In this document: positions 1-7,787 of the stretch, piece after piece
Numbering within the stretch: position 1 is the stretch's first letter
Layout: each line of letters starts with the position of its first letter
The notes under the pieces: model-generated
What the model was told of the DNA's origin: nothing
Databases searched by the model: none
Seen by the model: only the letters and a program-made list of their open reading frames with translations
Program-made: the position numbers and the translations under genes
Assembly: GCF_026627255.1 (NCBI RefSeq)
Contig: NZ_JAPNLM010000017.1
Span: 1 to 64,000 of the forward strand
Direction: 5' to 3'
DNA: 64,000 bases
DNA from: Streptomyces antarcticus
GTDB taxonomy: Bacteria; Actinomycetota; Actinomycetes; Streptomycetales; Streptomycetaceae

Positions 1-48
1 CCACGATACGACCCGCCCGCCCCCCCGGCCCGGCGGGTCGTATCGTGG
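1..48. terminator. Perfect 17-bp inverted repeat, probable terminator upstream of cobA
   Basis: Bases 1-17 pair perfectly with bases 32-48 across a 14-base C-rich loop. No T-run follows, as is common in Streptomyces terminators. It probably ends a gene lying left of the window, or terminates in both directions. The left arm begins at the window edge, so the stem may be longer. Confidence 0.5.
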
Positions 49-139
49 ACCCGGACACCCGAAACCGCACGTCAACCCAGCCGCTCCAGCGCAGCAGCGG
101 CCCAGTCGATCCACCGCCGCACCAGGAGCCGCAACCGCC

Positions 140-1408
140 ATGGCCGACACCCCCGCCTACCCCGTAGGTCTCCGCCTGGCCGGCCGCCGTGTCGTCGTCA
201 TCGGCGGCGGCCAGGTCGCCCAGCGCCGCCTCCCCGCGCTCATCGCGGCGGGCGCGGACGTCCTGCTGATCTCCCCGTCCGCGACCCCCTCCGTGGACGC
301 CATGGCCGGGACCGGCGAGATCCGCTGGGAGCGCCGCCGCTACCAGGACGGTGACCTCGCCGGAGCCTGGTACGCCCTGATCGCGACGCAGAACCGCGAG
401 GACAACGAGCGCGCCTCCGCCGAGGCCGAGCGCGAGCGGGTCTGGTGCGTGCGCGCCGACGACGCCTCCGCCGCCACCGCCTGGACCCCCGCCACCGGCC
501 GCACCGACGGCGTCACCGTCGCCGTGCTGACCGGCAACGACCCCCGCCGCTCCGCCGCCGTCCGCGACGCGATCGTCGAGGGCCTGCGCGAGGGAACGCT
601 CGCCGCCCGCGGGCACCGGCACAAGTCGGCCCCCGGCGTCTCCCTCGTCGGCGGCGGCCCCGGCGACCCCGACCTGATCACCGTGCGCGGCCGCCGCCTC
701 CTCGCCGAGGCCGACGTCGTCATCGCCGACCGGCTGGGCCCCCGCGACCTGCTCGACGAGCTCGCCCCGCACGTCGAGGTCATCGACGCCGCGAAGATCC
801 CGTACGGCCGGTTCATGGCCCAGGAGGCCATCAACAACGCCCTGATCGAGCACGCCAGGGCCGGCAAGGCCGTGGTCCGGCTCAAGGGCGGGGACCCGTA
901 CGTCTTCGGACGCGGCATGGAGGAGCTGCAGGCCCTCGCCGAGGCCGGCATCGCCTGCACCGTCGTCCCCGGCATCTCCAGCTCCATCTCGGTGCCCGGC
1001 GCCGCCGGCATCCCGGTCACCCACCGGGGCGTCGCCCACGAGTTCACCGTGGTGAGCGGTCACGTCGGACCCGACGACCCGCGCTCGCTGGTGGACTGGG
1101 CCTCCCTCGCCAAGCTCACCGGCACCCTGGTGATCCTCATGGGGGTCGACAAGATCGGCCTGATCGCCGAGGCCCTCGTCCGGCACGGCCGCTCCGCCGA
1201 GACGCCGGTCGCTGTCGTCCAGGAGGGCACGACCGCCACCCAGCGCCGCGTCGACGCCACCCTGCGCACCGTCGGCGAGACCGTACGCGCCGAGGGGATC
1301 CGCCCGCCCGCGGTCATCGTCATCGGCGAGGTGGTCCGCGTCGGAGCCACCGGAGCCACCGGAGCCACCGGAGCCACCGGAGCCACCGGACCCGCCGGAA
1401 CCGCCTGA
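140..1408 (+). CDS. cobA: Siroheme synthase: precorrin-2 dehydrogenase / uroporphyrinogen-III C-methyltransferase fusion
   Basis: A two-domain tetrapyrrole enzyme of 422 residues. The N-terminal part (about 1-155) is a Met8/CysG-B-like Rossmann domain with the NAD loop GGGQVAQRR near residue 22. The C-terminal part (about 166-400) is the SAM-dependent uroporphyrinogen-III methyltransferase, with VGGGPGDPDLIT at about 170 and RLKGGDPYVFGRG at about 247. Together these make precorrin-2 and sirohydrochlorin, feeding siroheme (sulfite and nitrite reductases) and cobalamin. It is a little shorter than enterobacterial CysG. The last 20 residues are an unusual Gly-Ala-Thr repeat encoded by a 9-bp tandem repeat. 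The ATG at 140 begins the NAD-binding domain at a sensible distance. Which product branch dominates is inferred, because no other cobalamin genes are visible. Confidence 0.9.
   Translation: MADTPAYPVGLRLAGRRVVVIGGGQVAQRRLPALIAAGADVLLISPSATPSVDAMAGTGEIRWERRRYQDGDLAGAWYALIATQNREDNERASAEAERERVWCVRADDASAATAWTPATGRTDGVTVAVLTGNDPRRSAAVRDAIVEGLREGTLAARGHRHKSAPGVSLVGGGPGDPDLITVRGRRLLAEADVVIADRLGPRDLLDELAPHVEVIDAAKIPYGRFMAQEAINNALIEHARAGKAVVRLKGGDPYVFGRGMEELQALAEAGIACTVVPGISSSISVPGAAGIPVTHRGVAHEFTVVSGHVGPDDPRSLVDWASLAKLTGTLVILMGVDKIGLIAEALVRHGRSAETPVAVVQEGTTATQRRVDATLRTVGETVRAEGIRPPAVIVIGEVVRVGATGATGATGATGATGPAGTA
1343..1387 (+). repeat. Five tandem copies of a 9-bp unit (GGAGCCACC) at the 3' end of cobA
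   Basis: Five exact head-to-tail copies encode five Gly-Ala-Thr triplets. Degenerate copies continue past the stop codon to about 1430, and the TGA stop itself looks like a mutated GGA of the repeat unit. The tract is therefore a likely site of length variation at the CobA C-terminus. Confidence 0.95.
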
Positions 1409-1532
1409 GCCACCGGAACGGCCGGAACCACGCCCGCCCCCACACCCGGCGCCAACGCCTCCCACCACCGGCTCCACCACCGGCCCCTGACAGGCCGTTG
1501 GCACCGCACCCAGGACAAGGCAGTATCACCCT

Positions 1533-2351
1533 GTGGCTGATCTCATCACCGTCGAGGACCCCGACGACCCGCGCCTGCGCGACTACACGGGCCTGACCGA
1601 CGTCGAACTCCGGCGCAGGCGCGAGCCCGCCGAAGGGCTGTTCATCGCCGAGGGCGAGAAGGTCATCAGACGCGCCAAGGACGCCGGCTACGAGATGCGC
1701 TCCATGCTCCTCTCCGCCAAGTGGGTCGACGTCATGCGCGACGTCATCGACGAGCTCCCGGCGCCGGTCTACGCCGTCAGCCCCGAGCTCGCCGAACGCG
1801 TCACCGGCTACCACGTGCACCGCGGTGCCCTCGCCTCCATGCAGCGCAAGCCGCTGCCCACGGCCGCGGAACTGCTCACCACCGCCCGCCGCGTGGTCGT
1901 CATGGAAGCGGTCAACGACCACACCAACATCGGGGCCATCTTCCGCAGCGCCGCCGCCCTCGGCATGGACGCGGTCCTGCTGTCGCCCGACTGCGCCGAC
2001 CCGCTGTACCGGCGCTCGGTGAAGGTCTCCATGGGCGCGGTGTTCTCCGTCCCGTACGCCCGCCTGGAGGCCTGGCCCAAGAGCCTGGACTCCGTCCGCG
2101 AGGCGGGCTTCAAGCTCCTCGCGCTCACCCCGCACCAGAAGGCCTCGCCCATCGACGTGGCCGCCCCGCAGTCCCTGGACCGGGTCGCGCTGATGCTGGG
2201 CGCCGAGGGCGACGGCCTGTCCACGCAGGCCCTCGTCGCGGCCGACGAATGGGTACGCATCCCGATGGCGCACGGCGTGGACTCGCTGAACGTCGGCGCG
2301 GCCGCCGCCGTCGCCTTCTACGCGGTGGCCCAGGGCCGCAAGGACGCGTAG
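1533..2351 (+). CDS. TrmH/SpoU-family RNA 2'-O-methyltransferase
   Basis: A 272-residue SPOUT-class methyltransferase that should 2'-O-methylate a ribose in tRNA or rRNA using SAM. The family motifs are present in order: motif 1 NIGAIFRSA (Asn at about 132), motif 2 LGAEGDGLS at about 222 and motif 3 IPMAHGVDSLNVGAAAA near 245. The N-terminal 100 residues resemble the substrate-binding extension of the RlmB/TrmH group. The GTG start at 1533 precedes a complete N-terminus. The gene converges on the downstream kinase across a strong shared hairpin. The target nucleotide cannot be told from sequence. Confidence 0.88.
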   Translation: MADLITVEDPDDPRLRDYTGLTDVELRRRREPAEGLFIAEGEKVIRRAKDAGYEMRSMLLSAKWVDVMRDVIDELPAPVYAVSPELAERVTGYHVHRGALASMQRKPLPTAAELLTTARRVVVMEAVNDHTNIGAIFRSAAALGMDAVLLSPDCADPLYRRSVKVSMGAVFSVPYARLEAWPKSLDSVREAGFKLLALTPHQKASPIDVAAPQSLDRVALMLGAEGDGLSTQALVAADEWVRIPMAHGVDSLNVGAAAAVAFYAVAQGRKDA

Positions 2352-2399
2352 CACCTGTTCCGGGAGTCCCGCCCGGCCCGGGGCACCCGGCGTCGCGCC

Positions 2400-2442
2400 C
2401 CGCGGCCTTCGGGCGCCCGGCGGCACTCCCCGAAGGCCGCGG
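2400..2442. terminator. Bidirectional terminator between convergent trmH-like and kinase genes
   Basis: Bases 2400-2413 pair perfectly over 14 bp with 2429-2442, with a 15-base loop. It lies between two converging stop codons (2351 and 2455). Confidence 0.75.
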
Positions 2443-2454
2443 CCCGCGCCGGTC

Positions 2455-3645
2455 CTACAGCTTCTGCGCCAGCGCGATGCCCAGCGCCACGATCAGCGTC
2501 ACCACGACGAAGACGATCAGCCGCTGCCGCATCAGCTTCGGGTCCGGCCGCGACGGCCGCCGTCCCGCCCCGGTCGTCCGCGGGGCCGGACGGCCGCCCG
2601 TGCGCCCCGCGGTGGGCCGGGAGGACGGGCCGCCCGGGTTGCGGGAGGACGAGGGCCGCGACTGCGGACCGCTCTGCGGCCCGCCCTGGGCCCGGGGCGC
2701 GGTGGAACCGCCGGTACGGCGCTCCGTGCGCTGTTCCGCGTACGGGGTCTCGGCGAGCCGGCCGGTCGGCCGCTCCGCGCGGCCGCGCTGCGCCGGGGGC
2801 CGGCCGTCGGGCAGCCCCTGCGCCTCGCGGGCGGCGATCTCCTTGAGCCGCATCGACAGCTGCAGCGTGCTCGGCCGTTCCTCGGGGTCCTTGGCGAGGC
2901 AGGCCTGTACGAGAGGTGCGAGCGCGTCCGGGACTCCCACCAGGTGCGGCTCCTCGTGCACCACGCGGTACAGCATGACCTCGGAACTGCCGTGCCCGAA
3001 GGGCGAGTCGGCGGTCGCGGCGTAGGCGAGGGTGGCGCCGAGCGCGAACACGTCCGTCGCGGGGGTGACGGCGGCGCCCCGCACCTGCTCCGGCGCGAGG
3101 AACCCGGGGGAGCCGACAGCCGTACCCACATGGGTGAGGGTGCTGGCCCCGGTGGCCCAGGCGATCCCGAAGTCGATGATCCGCGGGCCCTTGGGGGAGA
3201 GGAGGATGTTCGAGGGCTTGAGGTCCCGGTGGACGACCCCGGCCTCGTGCACGGCGACCAGCCCCTCGGAGAGCGCGGCGCCGATGGCGGCGATCTGCAC
3301 GGCCGTGAGCGGGCCCTCCTCGGCGACCTTGTCGTGGAGGGAGGGACCGGGGACGTACTGCGTGGCGAACCAGGGCCGCTCGGCCTCCAGGTCCGCGGCG
3401 ACCAGGCGCGCGGTACAGCCGCCCCGGATGCGCCGGGCCGCGGACACCTCGCGGGCGAACCGCGAGCGGAACTCCTGGTCCTCGGCCAGGTCCGGCCGGA
3501 TGACCTTGAGGGCGACGCGCTGACCGCGCCGGTCCGATCCCAGGTAGACCACGCCCATGCCGCCGGCACCGAGCCGCCGGTGCAGTCTGAACGAGCCGAC
3601 GACACGCGGGTCCTCGCGCCGGAGCCGCATCATCGCCATGTCCAC
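2455..3645 (-). CDS. Membrane-anchored Hanks-type serine/threonine protein kinase
   Basis: A 396-residue bacterial eukaryotic-type kinase. The catalytic domain (about 15-270) has the glycine loop GAGGMGVVYLG at 26-36, ATP-binding Lys47 in ALKVIRP, the catalytic loop HRDLKPSN at 139-146, DFG at 158-160 and the APEQ motif near 184. A long Pro/Arg/Ser-rich linker follows, then one transmembrane segment in the last 20 residues (LIVFVVVTLIVALGIAL). The kinase is thus cytoplasmic and tail-anchored, with no PASTA or other extracellular sensor. The GTG at 3645 is used; an ATG two codons later is equally possible. The protein substrate is unknown. Confidence 0.92.
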   Translation of the reverse strand: MDMAMMRLRREDPRVVGSFRLHRRLGAGGMGVVYLGSDRRGQRVALKVIRPDLAEDQEFRSRFAREVSAARRIRGGCTARLVAADLEAERPWFATQYVPGPSLHDKVAEEGPLTAVQIAAIGAALSEGLVAVHEAGVVHRDLKPSNILLSPKGPRIIDFGIAWATGASTLTHVGTAVGSPGFLAPEQVRGAAVTPATDVFALGATLAYAATADSPFGHGSSEVMLYRVVHEEPHLVGVPDALAPLVQACLAKDPEERPSTLQLSMRLKEIAAREAQGLPDGRPPAQRGRAERPTGRLAETPYAEQRTERRTGGSTAPRAQGGPQSGPQSRPSSSRNPGGPSSRPTAGRTGGRPAPRTTGAGRRPSRPDPKLMRQRLIVFVVVTLIVALGIALAQKL

Positions 3646-4189
3646 CCCGCTGACCGGTCGTCCTGTTGACGTGGCACAGCTTACGGACCATCCGGCATGC
3701 GCGCTCAGAGGCCGCGCCCTCGCCGCGGGATTCGATCGTCAGTGCGCCACAGCACACTTGAGGGTCTTTCAGTGCCGGCGCGGAACCGCGGAGGCCGACT
3801 GCGCCGCGGTTCCAAACCGCCCTTGGATCAAGGGGATTGGGGTTCCGGCGGGTGGTTCGACCCGGTTCGGTGAGGCTGCGGGCCGCCCGCACCCGAGTGG
3901 ATCTTCCCGGGAGCCGGTGGACGGACACGCGTGAACAGGGAGTGACGGAAGTGAGAGAAGTCACTACCCTCCGGTCATCCCCTCCGGGAAGACCCCGACT
4001 CGGGGTGACGCGTCTCCACCCAGAGGAGTACACGGGGTAGTCCCCGTCATCCTCCTGGAGGCCCGCCAATGGGTACGAGGGCATGAGGTCAGGACCCTTC
4101 CGCCCGCCTAGTGTTGAGACAAGCGGCCGGCGGAGAACTCGTCCCACGAGGTCACGAGCCCGCCGCTGCCAAACGACAGGGAGAGGACC
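3646..4189. other. 544-bp intergenic region between divergent genes, rich in short dyads
   Basis: No convincing coding sequence is visible here. The stretch separates the kinase start from the small membrane protein start, so it must hold both promoters. Between 3945 and 4065 several short dyads are packed together: AGTGAC...GTCACT, the near-palindrome ACCCCGACTCGGGGT, the hairpin ACGGGG-TAGT-CCCCGT and CCTCCTGGAGG. A -10-like TAGTGT sits at 4109-4114. Their function is unknown; regulator binding or a structured leader are both possible. Confidence 0.5.
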
Positions 4190-4375
4190 ATGGCGGACAT
4201 CGCACGGCAGGGACGCAAGGCTTTCGCGTTCAACGGCCATGAGTCCGGTACGCGCCACCCGCTGGTGGCCGCGGCCATGGTCCTTCCCCTGGCCGCCCTC
4301 CTGCTGTTCCTCTTCGGAGGCTTCGAGCAGGTGGCGGCACAGGCGTCGTCCGTGGGTGTGATGCTGGGGCGCTGA
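4190..4375 (+). CDS. Small single-pass membrane protein (61 aa), function unknown
   Basis: A 61-residue protein with a polar N-terminus (about 1-22), one strongly hydrophobic segment (about 25-45, VAAAMVLPLAALLLFLFGGF) and a short tail. A good ribosome binding site (AGGGAGAGG) lies just upstream of the ATG. A strong terminator about 90 bases downstream shows that it is a separate short transcription unit. No domain is recognised. Its size, the long upstream region and the dedicated terminator argue for a real, individually regulated gene. Confidence 0.75.
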   Translation: MADIARQGRKAFAFNGHESGTRHPLVAAAMVLPLAALLLFLFGGFEQVAAQASSVGVMLGR

Positions 4376-4466
4376 GCGGCGCCCCGGGTCCGGGAGAGCG
4401 GCCCGGACCGGGACATCATCCGGTCGAACCCCGTGGGGACGGGGGCGCGACGACGGACGGCAGGTG

Positions 4467-4512
4467 AAGGGTGCTGCCCGTACGGCTGGGGAGCCGGACG
4501 GGCAGCACCCTT
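4467..4512 (+). terminator. Strong Rho-independent terminator of the 61-aa membrane protein gene
   Basis: A 15-bp perfect outer stem (4467-4481 with 4498-4512) encloses a second 5-bp stem (4483-4487 with 4492-4496), and the right arm runs into a short T-run. It overlaps the most upstream in-frame GTG (4464) of the next gene, which therefore cannot be that gene's start. Confidence 0.9.
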
Positions 4513-4667
4513 TCTCATCCCCCGGCTCATCCCCCGCGGAAGCGGCCGTATCCTCGTCCTCCAGTCGGAAGAAGGGGGACCCGGATGCTCCGCGACGACG
4601 GCCCCCGGCCGCCCGCCCGCCGGGACGTCCCGGCGGGCACGGTCACCCGCGACGGGCGGTTCGGGGC

Positions 4668-5615
4668 GTGAGCGCCGCGACGCTGCCCGCCGACCTCGCG
4701 GCCTGGGCCCGCGACGGCCACCCGCTGCCGTACGCCCTCCTCGCCGACCGGCCCGACGGGACCGTCGTGCGCTGCGGGGACACCGTGGCCAAGGCGCACG
4801 CCGGAGACAGCGACCGGGACGCCCTGGCGCACCGCGTACGGATCGCCGGAGCCGGGGCGCTGGCCGGAGTGCTGCTGCCCCCGCTGCGCACCGGCTCCGT
4901 GAACGGGCGGCCCGCCTCCCTGTGGCCGTACGGCCTCCCCGTGGACCCGCGGCGGCCCGAGGACGCCCCCTGGGAGGCGGCCGGCCGGCTCCTGGCCGCC
5001 CTGCACTCGACCCCCCTCGGCGCCCTTCCCGGCCCGGTCCCCCCGATGCGCGGCCCGGCCAAACTCGCCCGCGCGCTGCGCGGCCTGTCCCGGACGCACC
5101 CCGCGCACACGCCGGCCGGGTCCGCGCCGGAGGCCGCCGCCGTACGGGCCGCAGCCCGCACCCTGCCCGCCTGGACCCGGGTCGAGGCCGCGCCCCCGCC
5201 CGGCGGGGTGCTGTGCCACGGGGACCTGCACCTCGGCCAACTCGTCCGGTACCCGGCCCCGGAGGGCCCCTGGCTGCTGATCGACGTGGACGACCTGGGC
5301 CTCGGCGCCCCGGCCTGGGACCTCGCCCGCCCGGCGGCCTGGTACGCCGCAGGCATCCTCGACGCCGAGGCCTGGCCGCGCTTCCTCGACGCGTACCGGG
5401 GCGCGGGAGGCCCGGCCGCCGGCCCGCCCGGCTCCGACCCGTGGCCACAACTCGACGCCGCCGCCCGCGCGCTGACCGTACAGACGGCGGCCCGCGCCCT
5501 GGTCAAGGCGGCCGAGGGCCGCCGCGGACTCGACGAGGTCGAGCGGCTGATGGTGGACGCCTGCGACCGAATGGCTTCCCTCCCGGCCGACTTGGAGTCC
5601 GCGGCCCCGTCGTAG
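4668..5615 (+). CDS. Aminoglycoside-phosphotransferase (APH) family protein
   Basis: A 315-residue protein with the APH/choline-kinase fold. The Brenner motif HGDLHLGQ is at about 184-191 and the metal-binding IDVDD at about 205-209, followed by GAPAWDLARP. These are the catalytic Asp and Mg-binding Asp regions of small-molecule kinases. The N-lobe is short, with a possible ATP-binding Lys near residue 42 (DTVAKAH). The GTG at 4668 is chosen because a terminator occupies the only earlier start. The substrate is unknown; most chromosomal actinobacterial members are not resistance determinants. Confidence 0.78.
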   Translation: MSAATLPADLAAWARDGHPLPYALLADRPDGTVVRCGDTVAKAHAGDSDRDALAHRVRIAGAGALAGVLLPPLRTGSVNGRPASLWPYGLPVDPRRPEDAPWEAAGRLLAALHSTPLGALPGPVPPMRGPAKLARALRGLSRTHPAHTPAGSAPEAAAVRAAARTLPAWTRVEAAPPPGGVLCHGDLHLGQLVRYPAPEGPWLLIDVDDLGLGAPAWDLARPAAWYAAGILDAEAWPRFLDAYRGAGGPAAGPPGSDPWPQLDAAARALTVQTAARALVKAAEGRRGLDEVERLMVDACDRMASLPADLESAAPS

Positions 5616-5682
5616 GGTGAGCCTCCCGGCACCGGGCATGCGTACGGTGGCGGCCGTCCGACGACGAGGAGCTGATCCGGTC

Positions 5683-5985
5683 ATGCAGTGTCCGAAGTGT
5701 CACGCGTTGATGCACACCTACAACCGCAACGGTCTCCAGATAGAGCAGTGCAGTGGCTGCCGCGGCATCTTCCTCGACTACGGCGAGCTGGAGGCGCTGA
5801 CCCGGCTGGAGTCCCAGTACACGGCCCAGGCCCCGTACGGCCAGGCCCCGCCGCCCCCGCCGCCCGCCCCCTACCCGGGTCAGCACGCGGCCCCGGCGCC
5901 CGCCTGGGGCGCCCCGCAGCACGGAGGCCACGGCCGCCACGGCCACCACAAGGGCGGCTTCGGCCGGATGCTCTTCTCCTCCTGA
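5683..5985 (+). CDS. TFIIB-type zinc-ribbon protein with Pro/His-rich tail
   Basis: A 100-residue protein. Residues 1-40 form a zf-TFIIB-type zinc ribbon with CPKC (Cys3, Cys6) and CSGC (Cys23, Cys26), followed by the family's GIFLDYGELEAL. The rest is low complexity: a run of prolines, then a His/Gly-rich stretch (HGGHGRHGHHKGG) that could bind metal. The ATG at 5683 sits behind ACGAGGAGC, a good ribosome binding site. The role is unknown; nucleic-acid or metal binding is inferred. Confidence 0.8.
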   Translation: MQCPKCHALMHTYNRNGLQIEQCSGCRGIFLDYGELEALTRLESQYTAQAPYGQAPPPPPPAPYPGQHAAPAPAWGAPQHGGHGRHGHHKGGFGRMLFSS

Positions 5986-6004
5986 TCGAGGGCCGAGCAC
6001 GCGA

Positions 6005-6034
6005 AAGCCCCGGCCGTCGAAACGGCCGGGGCTT
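6005..6034. terminator. Terminator shared by the zinc-ribbon gene and the minus-strand tRNA cluster
   Basis: A 12-bp perfect stem (6005-6016 with 6023-6034) with a 6-base loop. Read on the minus strand, the right arm ends in a T-run, so it terminates the tRNA transcript. Confidence 0.85.
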
Positions 6035-6042
6035 CCGGGCGG

Positions 6043-6114
6043 TGCGCGATACTGGGATTGAACCAGTGACCTCTTCCGTGTCAGGGAAGCGCTCTCCCGC
6101 TGAGCTAATCGCGC
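6043..6114 (-). tRNA. tRNA-Val (anticodon GAC), copy 1
   Basis: A 72-nt cloverleaf with acceptor GCGCGAT/ATCGCGC, anticodon stem CTTCC/GGAAG and loop CTGACAC, giving anticodon GAC. The discriminator is A. The 3' CCA is not fully encoded. It is the last gene of the five-tRNA minus-strand cluster. Confidence 0.97.
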
Positions 6115-6176
6115 GGGGGTCCACGGCTTGAAAGCCGCAGGTCAGACAGGTCGTGCAGATGATGCGTGGTACTGCG

Positions 6177-6248
6177 TGCGCGATACTGGGATTGAACCAG
6201 TGACCTCTTCCGTGTCAGGGAAGCGCTCTCCCGCTGAGCTAATCGCGC
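6177..6248 (-). tRNA. tRNA-Val (anticodon GAC), copy 2
   Basis: A 72-nt tRNA identical to copy 1, with anticodon GAC. The CCA end is not encoded. Spacing to the neighbouring copies differs, consistent with a tandem duplication whose spacers have diverged. Confidence 0.97.
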
Positions 6249-6267
6249 GGGGGTCCTCACGGACCAG

Positions 6268-6339
6268 TGGACGATACTGGGATTGAACCAGTGACCTCTT
6301 CCGTGTCAGGGAAGCGCTCTCCCGCTGAGCTAATCGTCC
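6268..6339 (-). tRNA. tRNA-Val (anticodon GAC), copy 3 with altered acceptor stem
   Basis: The body matches copies 1 and 2, but the acceptor stem begins GGACGAT and ends ATCGTCC. The compensating changes keep it fully paired. The anticodon is GAC and the discriminator A. Confidence 0.96.
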
Positions 6340-6340
6340 T

Positions 6341-6414
6341 TGGAGGTGGAGACGGGATTTGAACCCGTGTAGACGGCTTTGCAGGCCGTTGCCTCGCCTC
6401 TCGGCCACTCCACC
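6341..6414 (-). tRNA. tRNA-Cys (anticodon GCA)
   Basis: Acceptor GGTGGAG/CTCCACC, anticodon loop CTGCAAA giving GCA, and discriminator U as expected for tRNA-Cys. The CCA end is encoded (complement of 6341-6343). Confidence 0.97.
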
Positions 6415-6453
6415 ATGGAGCCGCAGGGGTTCTCGGGAAGATCCCCCACTTCG

Positions 6454-6526
<73 letters not shown>

Positions 6527-6581
6527 AGGTCACCGTGTTCGCTCCGGGGTGTTACCCCTTCGCTCCCTGGCGACGAGTTGA

Positions 6582-6609
6582 ACTCTAGCGGATTCCCGGG
6601 CCAGCTCAA
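6582..6609 (-). promoter_or_regulatory. Candidate promoter of the Gly-Cys-Val-Val-Val tRNA operon
   Basis: On the minus strand, TTGAGC (complement of 6604-6609) and TAGAGT (complement of 6582-6587) are 16 bp apart. They lie about 55 bp before tRNA-Gly and resemble vegetative sigma-HrdB promoters. Confidence 0.65.
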
Positions 6610-6706
6610 AAACGCGTTTCCGCAGCGTGCTGCCGCTCGGTCACCACCGGTCACCTCGCGCTCACCTCACCGGCGCCGCCGCGTAACCGGTCATAGACTC
6701 GCAGCC

Positions 6707-7771
6707 GTGCACGACCTGCCTCCCCTCGCCCGCTTCGGCGGCCTCCTCGCGACCGACCTCCGCGACGTCACCAGTGATCCCGCGGCCCTGGACTCGACCG
6801 GGTTCTGGGCGGTCGCGGCCGATTTCGAAGGGCGGCTCGTCTGCGCGCGCTTCGGTGACGTGCGTCCCGATCCGGTGCCCGCGCCCGTCCCCGGCGCATG
6901 GCGCGGCCCCGACGCCGACGCGTGGTCCTCCTCGCTCGACCGGGCCGCGTACGTCTCCGGGGTGCGCCGCATCCGGGAGCACATCGCCGCCGGAGAGGTC
7001 TACCAGGCCAACCTGTGCCGGGTGATGTCCGCGCCGCTGCCCGACCCGGCCGGGGCCGATGTCGACGCCCTCACCGCACTGCTCGCCCGCGGGAACCCCG
7101 CGCCCTTTGCAGGAACGATTCGCCTCCGCGCGCACGGCGTCGAGATCGCCACCGCCTCCCCGGAGCTCTACCTGCGCCGCACCGGCCGCCGCGTCGACTC
7201 CGGCCCCATCAAGGGGACCGGCCGCACCGCCGCCGACCTGCTTCCCAAGGACCACGCCGAGAACGTGATGATCGTGGACCTCGTCCGCAACGACCTCGGC
7301 CGCGTCTGCGCCACGGGGTCGGTCACCGTTCCTGAGCTGTGCGCCGTCGAGGAGCACCCGGGCCTGGTGCACCTCGTCTCCACCGTCAGCGGAGAGCTCG
7401 CGGACGGCGCCGGCTGGCCGGAGCTGCTCGCGGCCACCTTCCCGCCCGGCTCCGTCACCGGCGCCCCCAAATCCTCCGCCCTGCGGATCATCGAGGCCCT
7501 GGAGACCGCCCCGCGCGGCCCGTACTGCGGCGGCATCGGCTGGGTAGACGCCGACCAGGGCACCGCCGAGCTCGCCGTAGGCATTCGCACCTTCTGGATC
7601 GACCGCGAGGTGCCCGGCGGCCCCCGCCTGCGCTTCGGTACCGGCGCCGGCATCACCTGGGGCTCCGACCCGGACCGGGAGTGGGCCGAGACCGAGCTGA
7701 AGGCCGCCCGGCTGCTGCGGGTAGCGTCGGGTACCCATGAGGCGACCGGTACCCATGGGACGAAGGCATGA
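6707..7771 (+). CDS. Chorismate-binding enzyme, PabB/TrpE-like (probable aminodeoxychorismate synthase component I)
   Basis: A 354-residue chorismate-binding domain protein. Family motifs are GEVYQANL near residue 105, the core GPIKGTGRTAADLLPKDHAE near 165, VDLVRNDLGRV near 190, FPPGSVTGAPK near 245 and PRGPYCGGIGWVD near 268. These enzymes aminate chorismate with ammonia from a glutaminase partner. No glutaminase is adjacent, but the next gene is a class IV aminotransferase of the PabC type, so p-aminobenzoate (folate) supply is the best reading. An anthranilate role cannot be excluded. The N-terminal TrpE-like subdomain is short. The GTG at 6707 is chosen because earlier in-frame codons run into the tRNA cluster. 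Confidence 0.82.
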   Translation: MHDLPPLARFGGLLATDLRDVTSDPAALDSTGFWAVAADFEGRLVCARFGDVRPDPVPAPVPGAWRGPDADAWSSSLDRAAYVSGVRRIREHIAAGEVYQANLCRVMSAPLPDPAGADVDALTALLARGNPAPFAGTIRLRAHGVEIATASPELYLRRTGRRVDSGPIKGTGRTAADLLPKDHAENVMIVDLVRNDLGRVCATGSVTVPELCAVEEHPGLVHLVSTVSGELADGAGWPELLAATFPPGSVTGAPKSSALRIIEALETAPRGPYCGGIGWVDADQGTAELAVGIRTFWIDREVPGGPRLRFGTGAGITWGSDPDREWAETELKAARLLRVASGTHEATGTHGTKA

Positions 7772-7787
7772 GCGGAGGAACCGTACG

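Noticed and set aside
4464..4667. GTG at 4464 as the start of the APH-family gene
   Set aside because: It lies inside the strong terminator of the preceding gene, and the 68 extra codons are unlike the family. The GTG at 4668 fits better.
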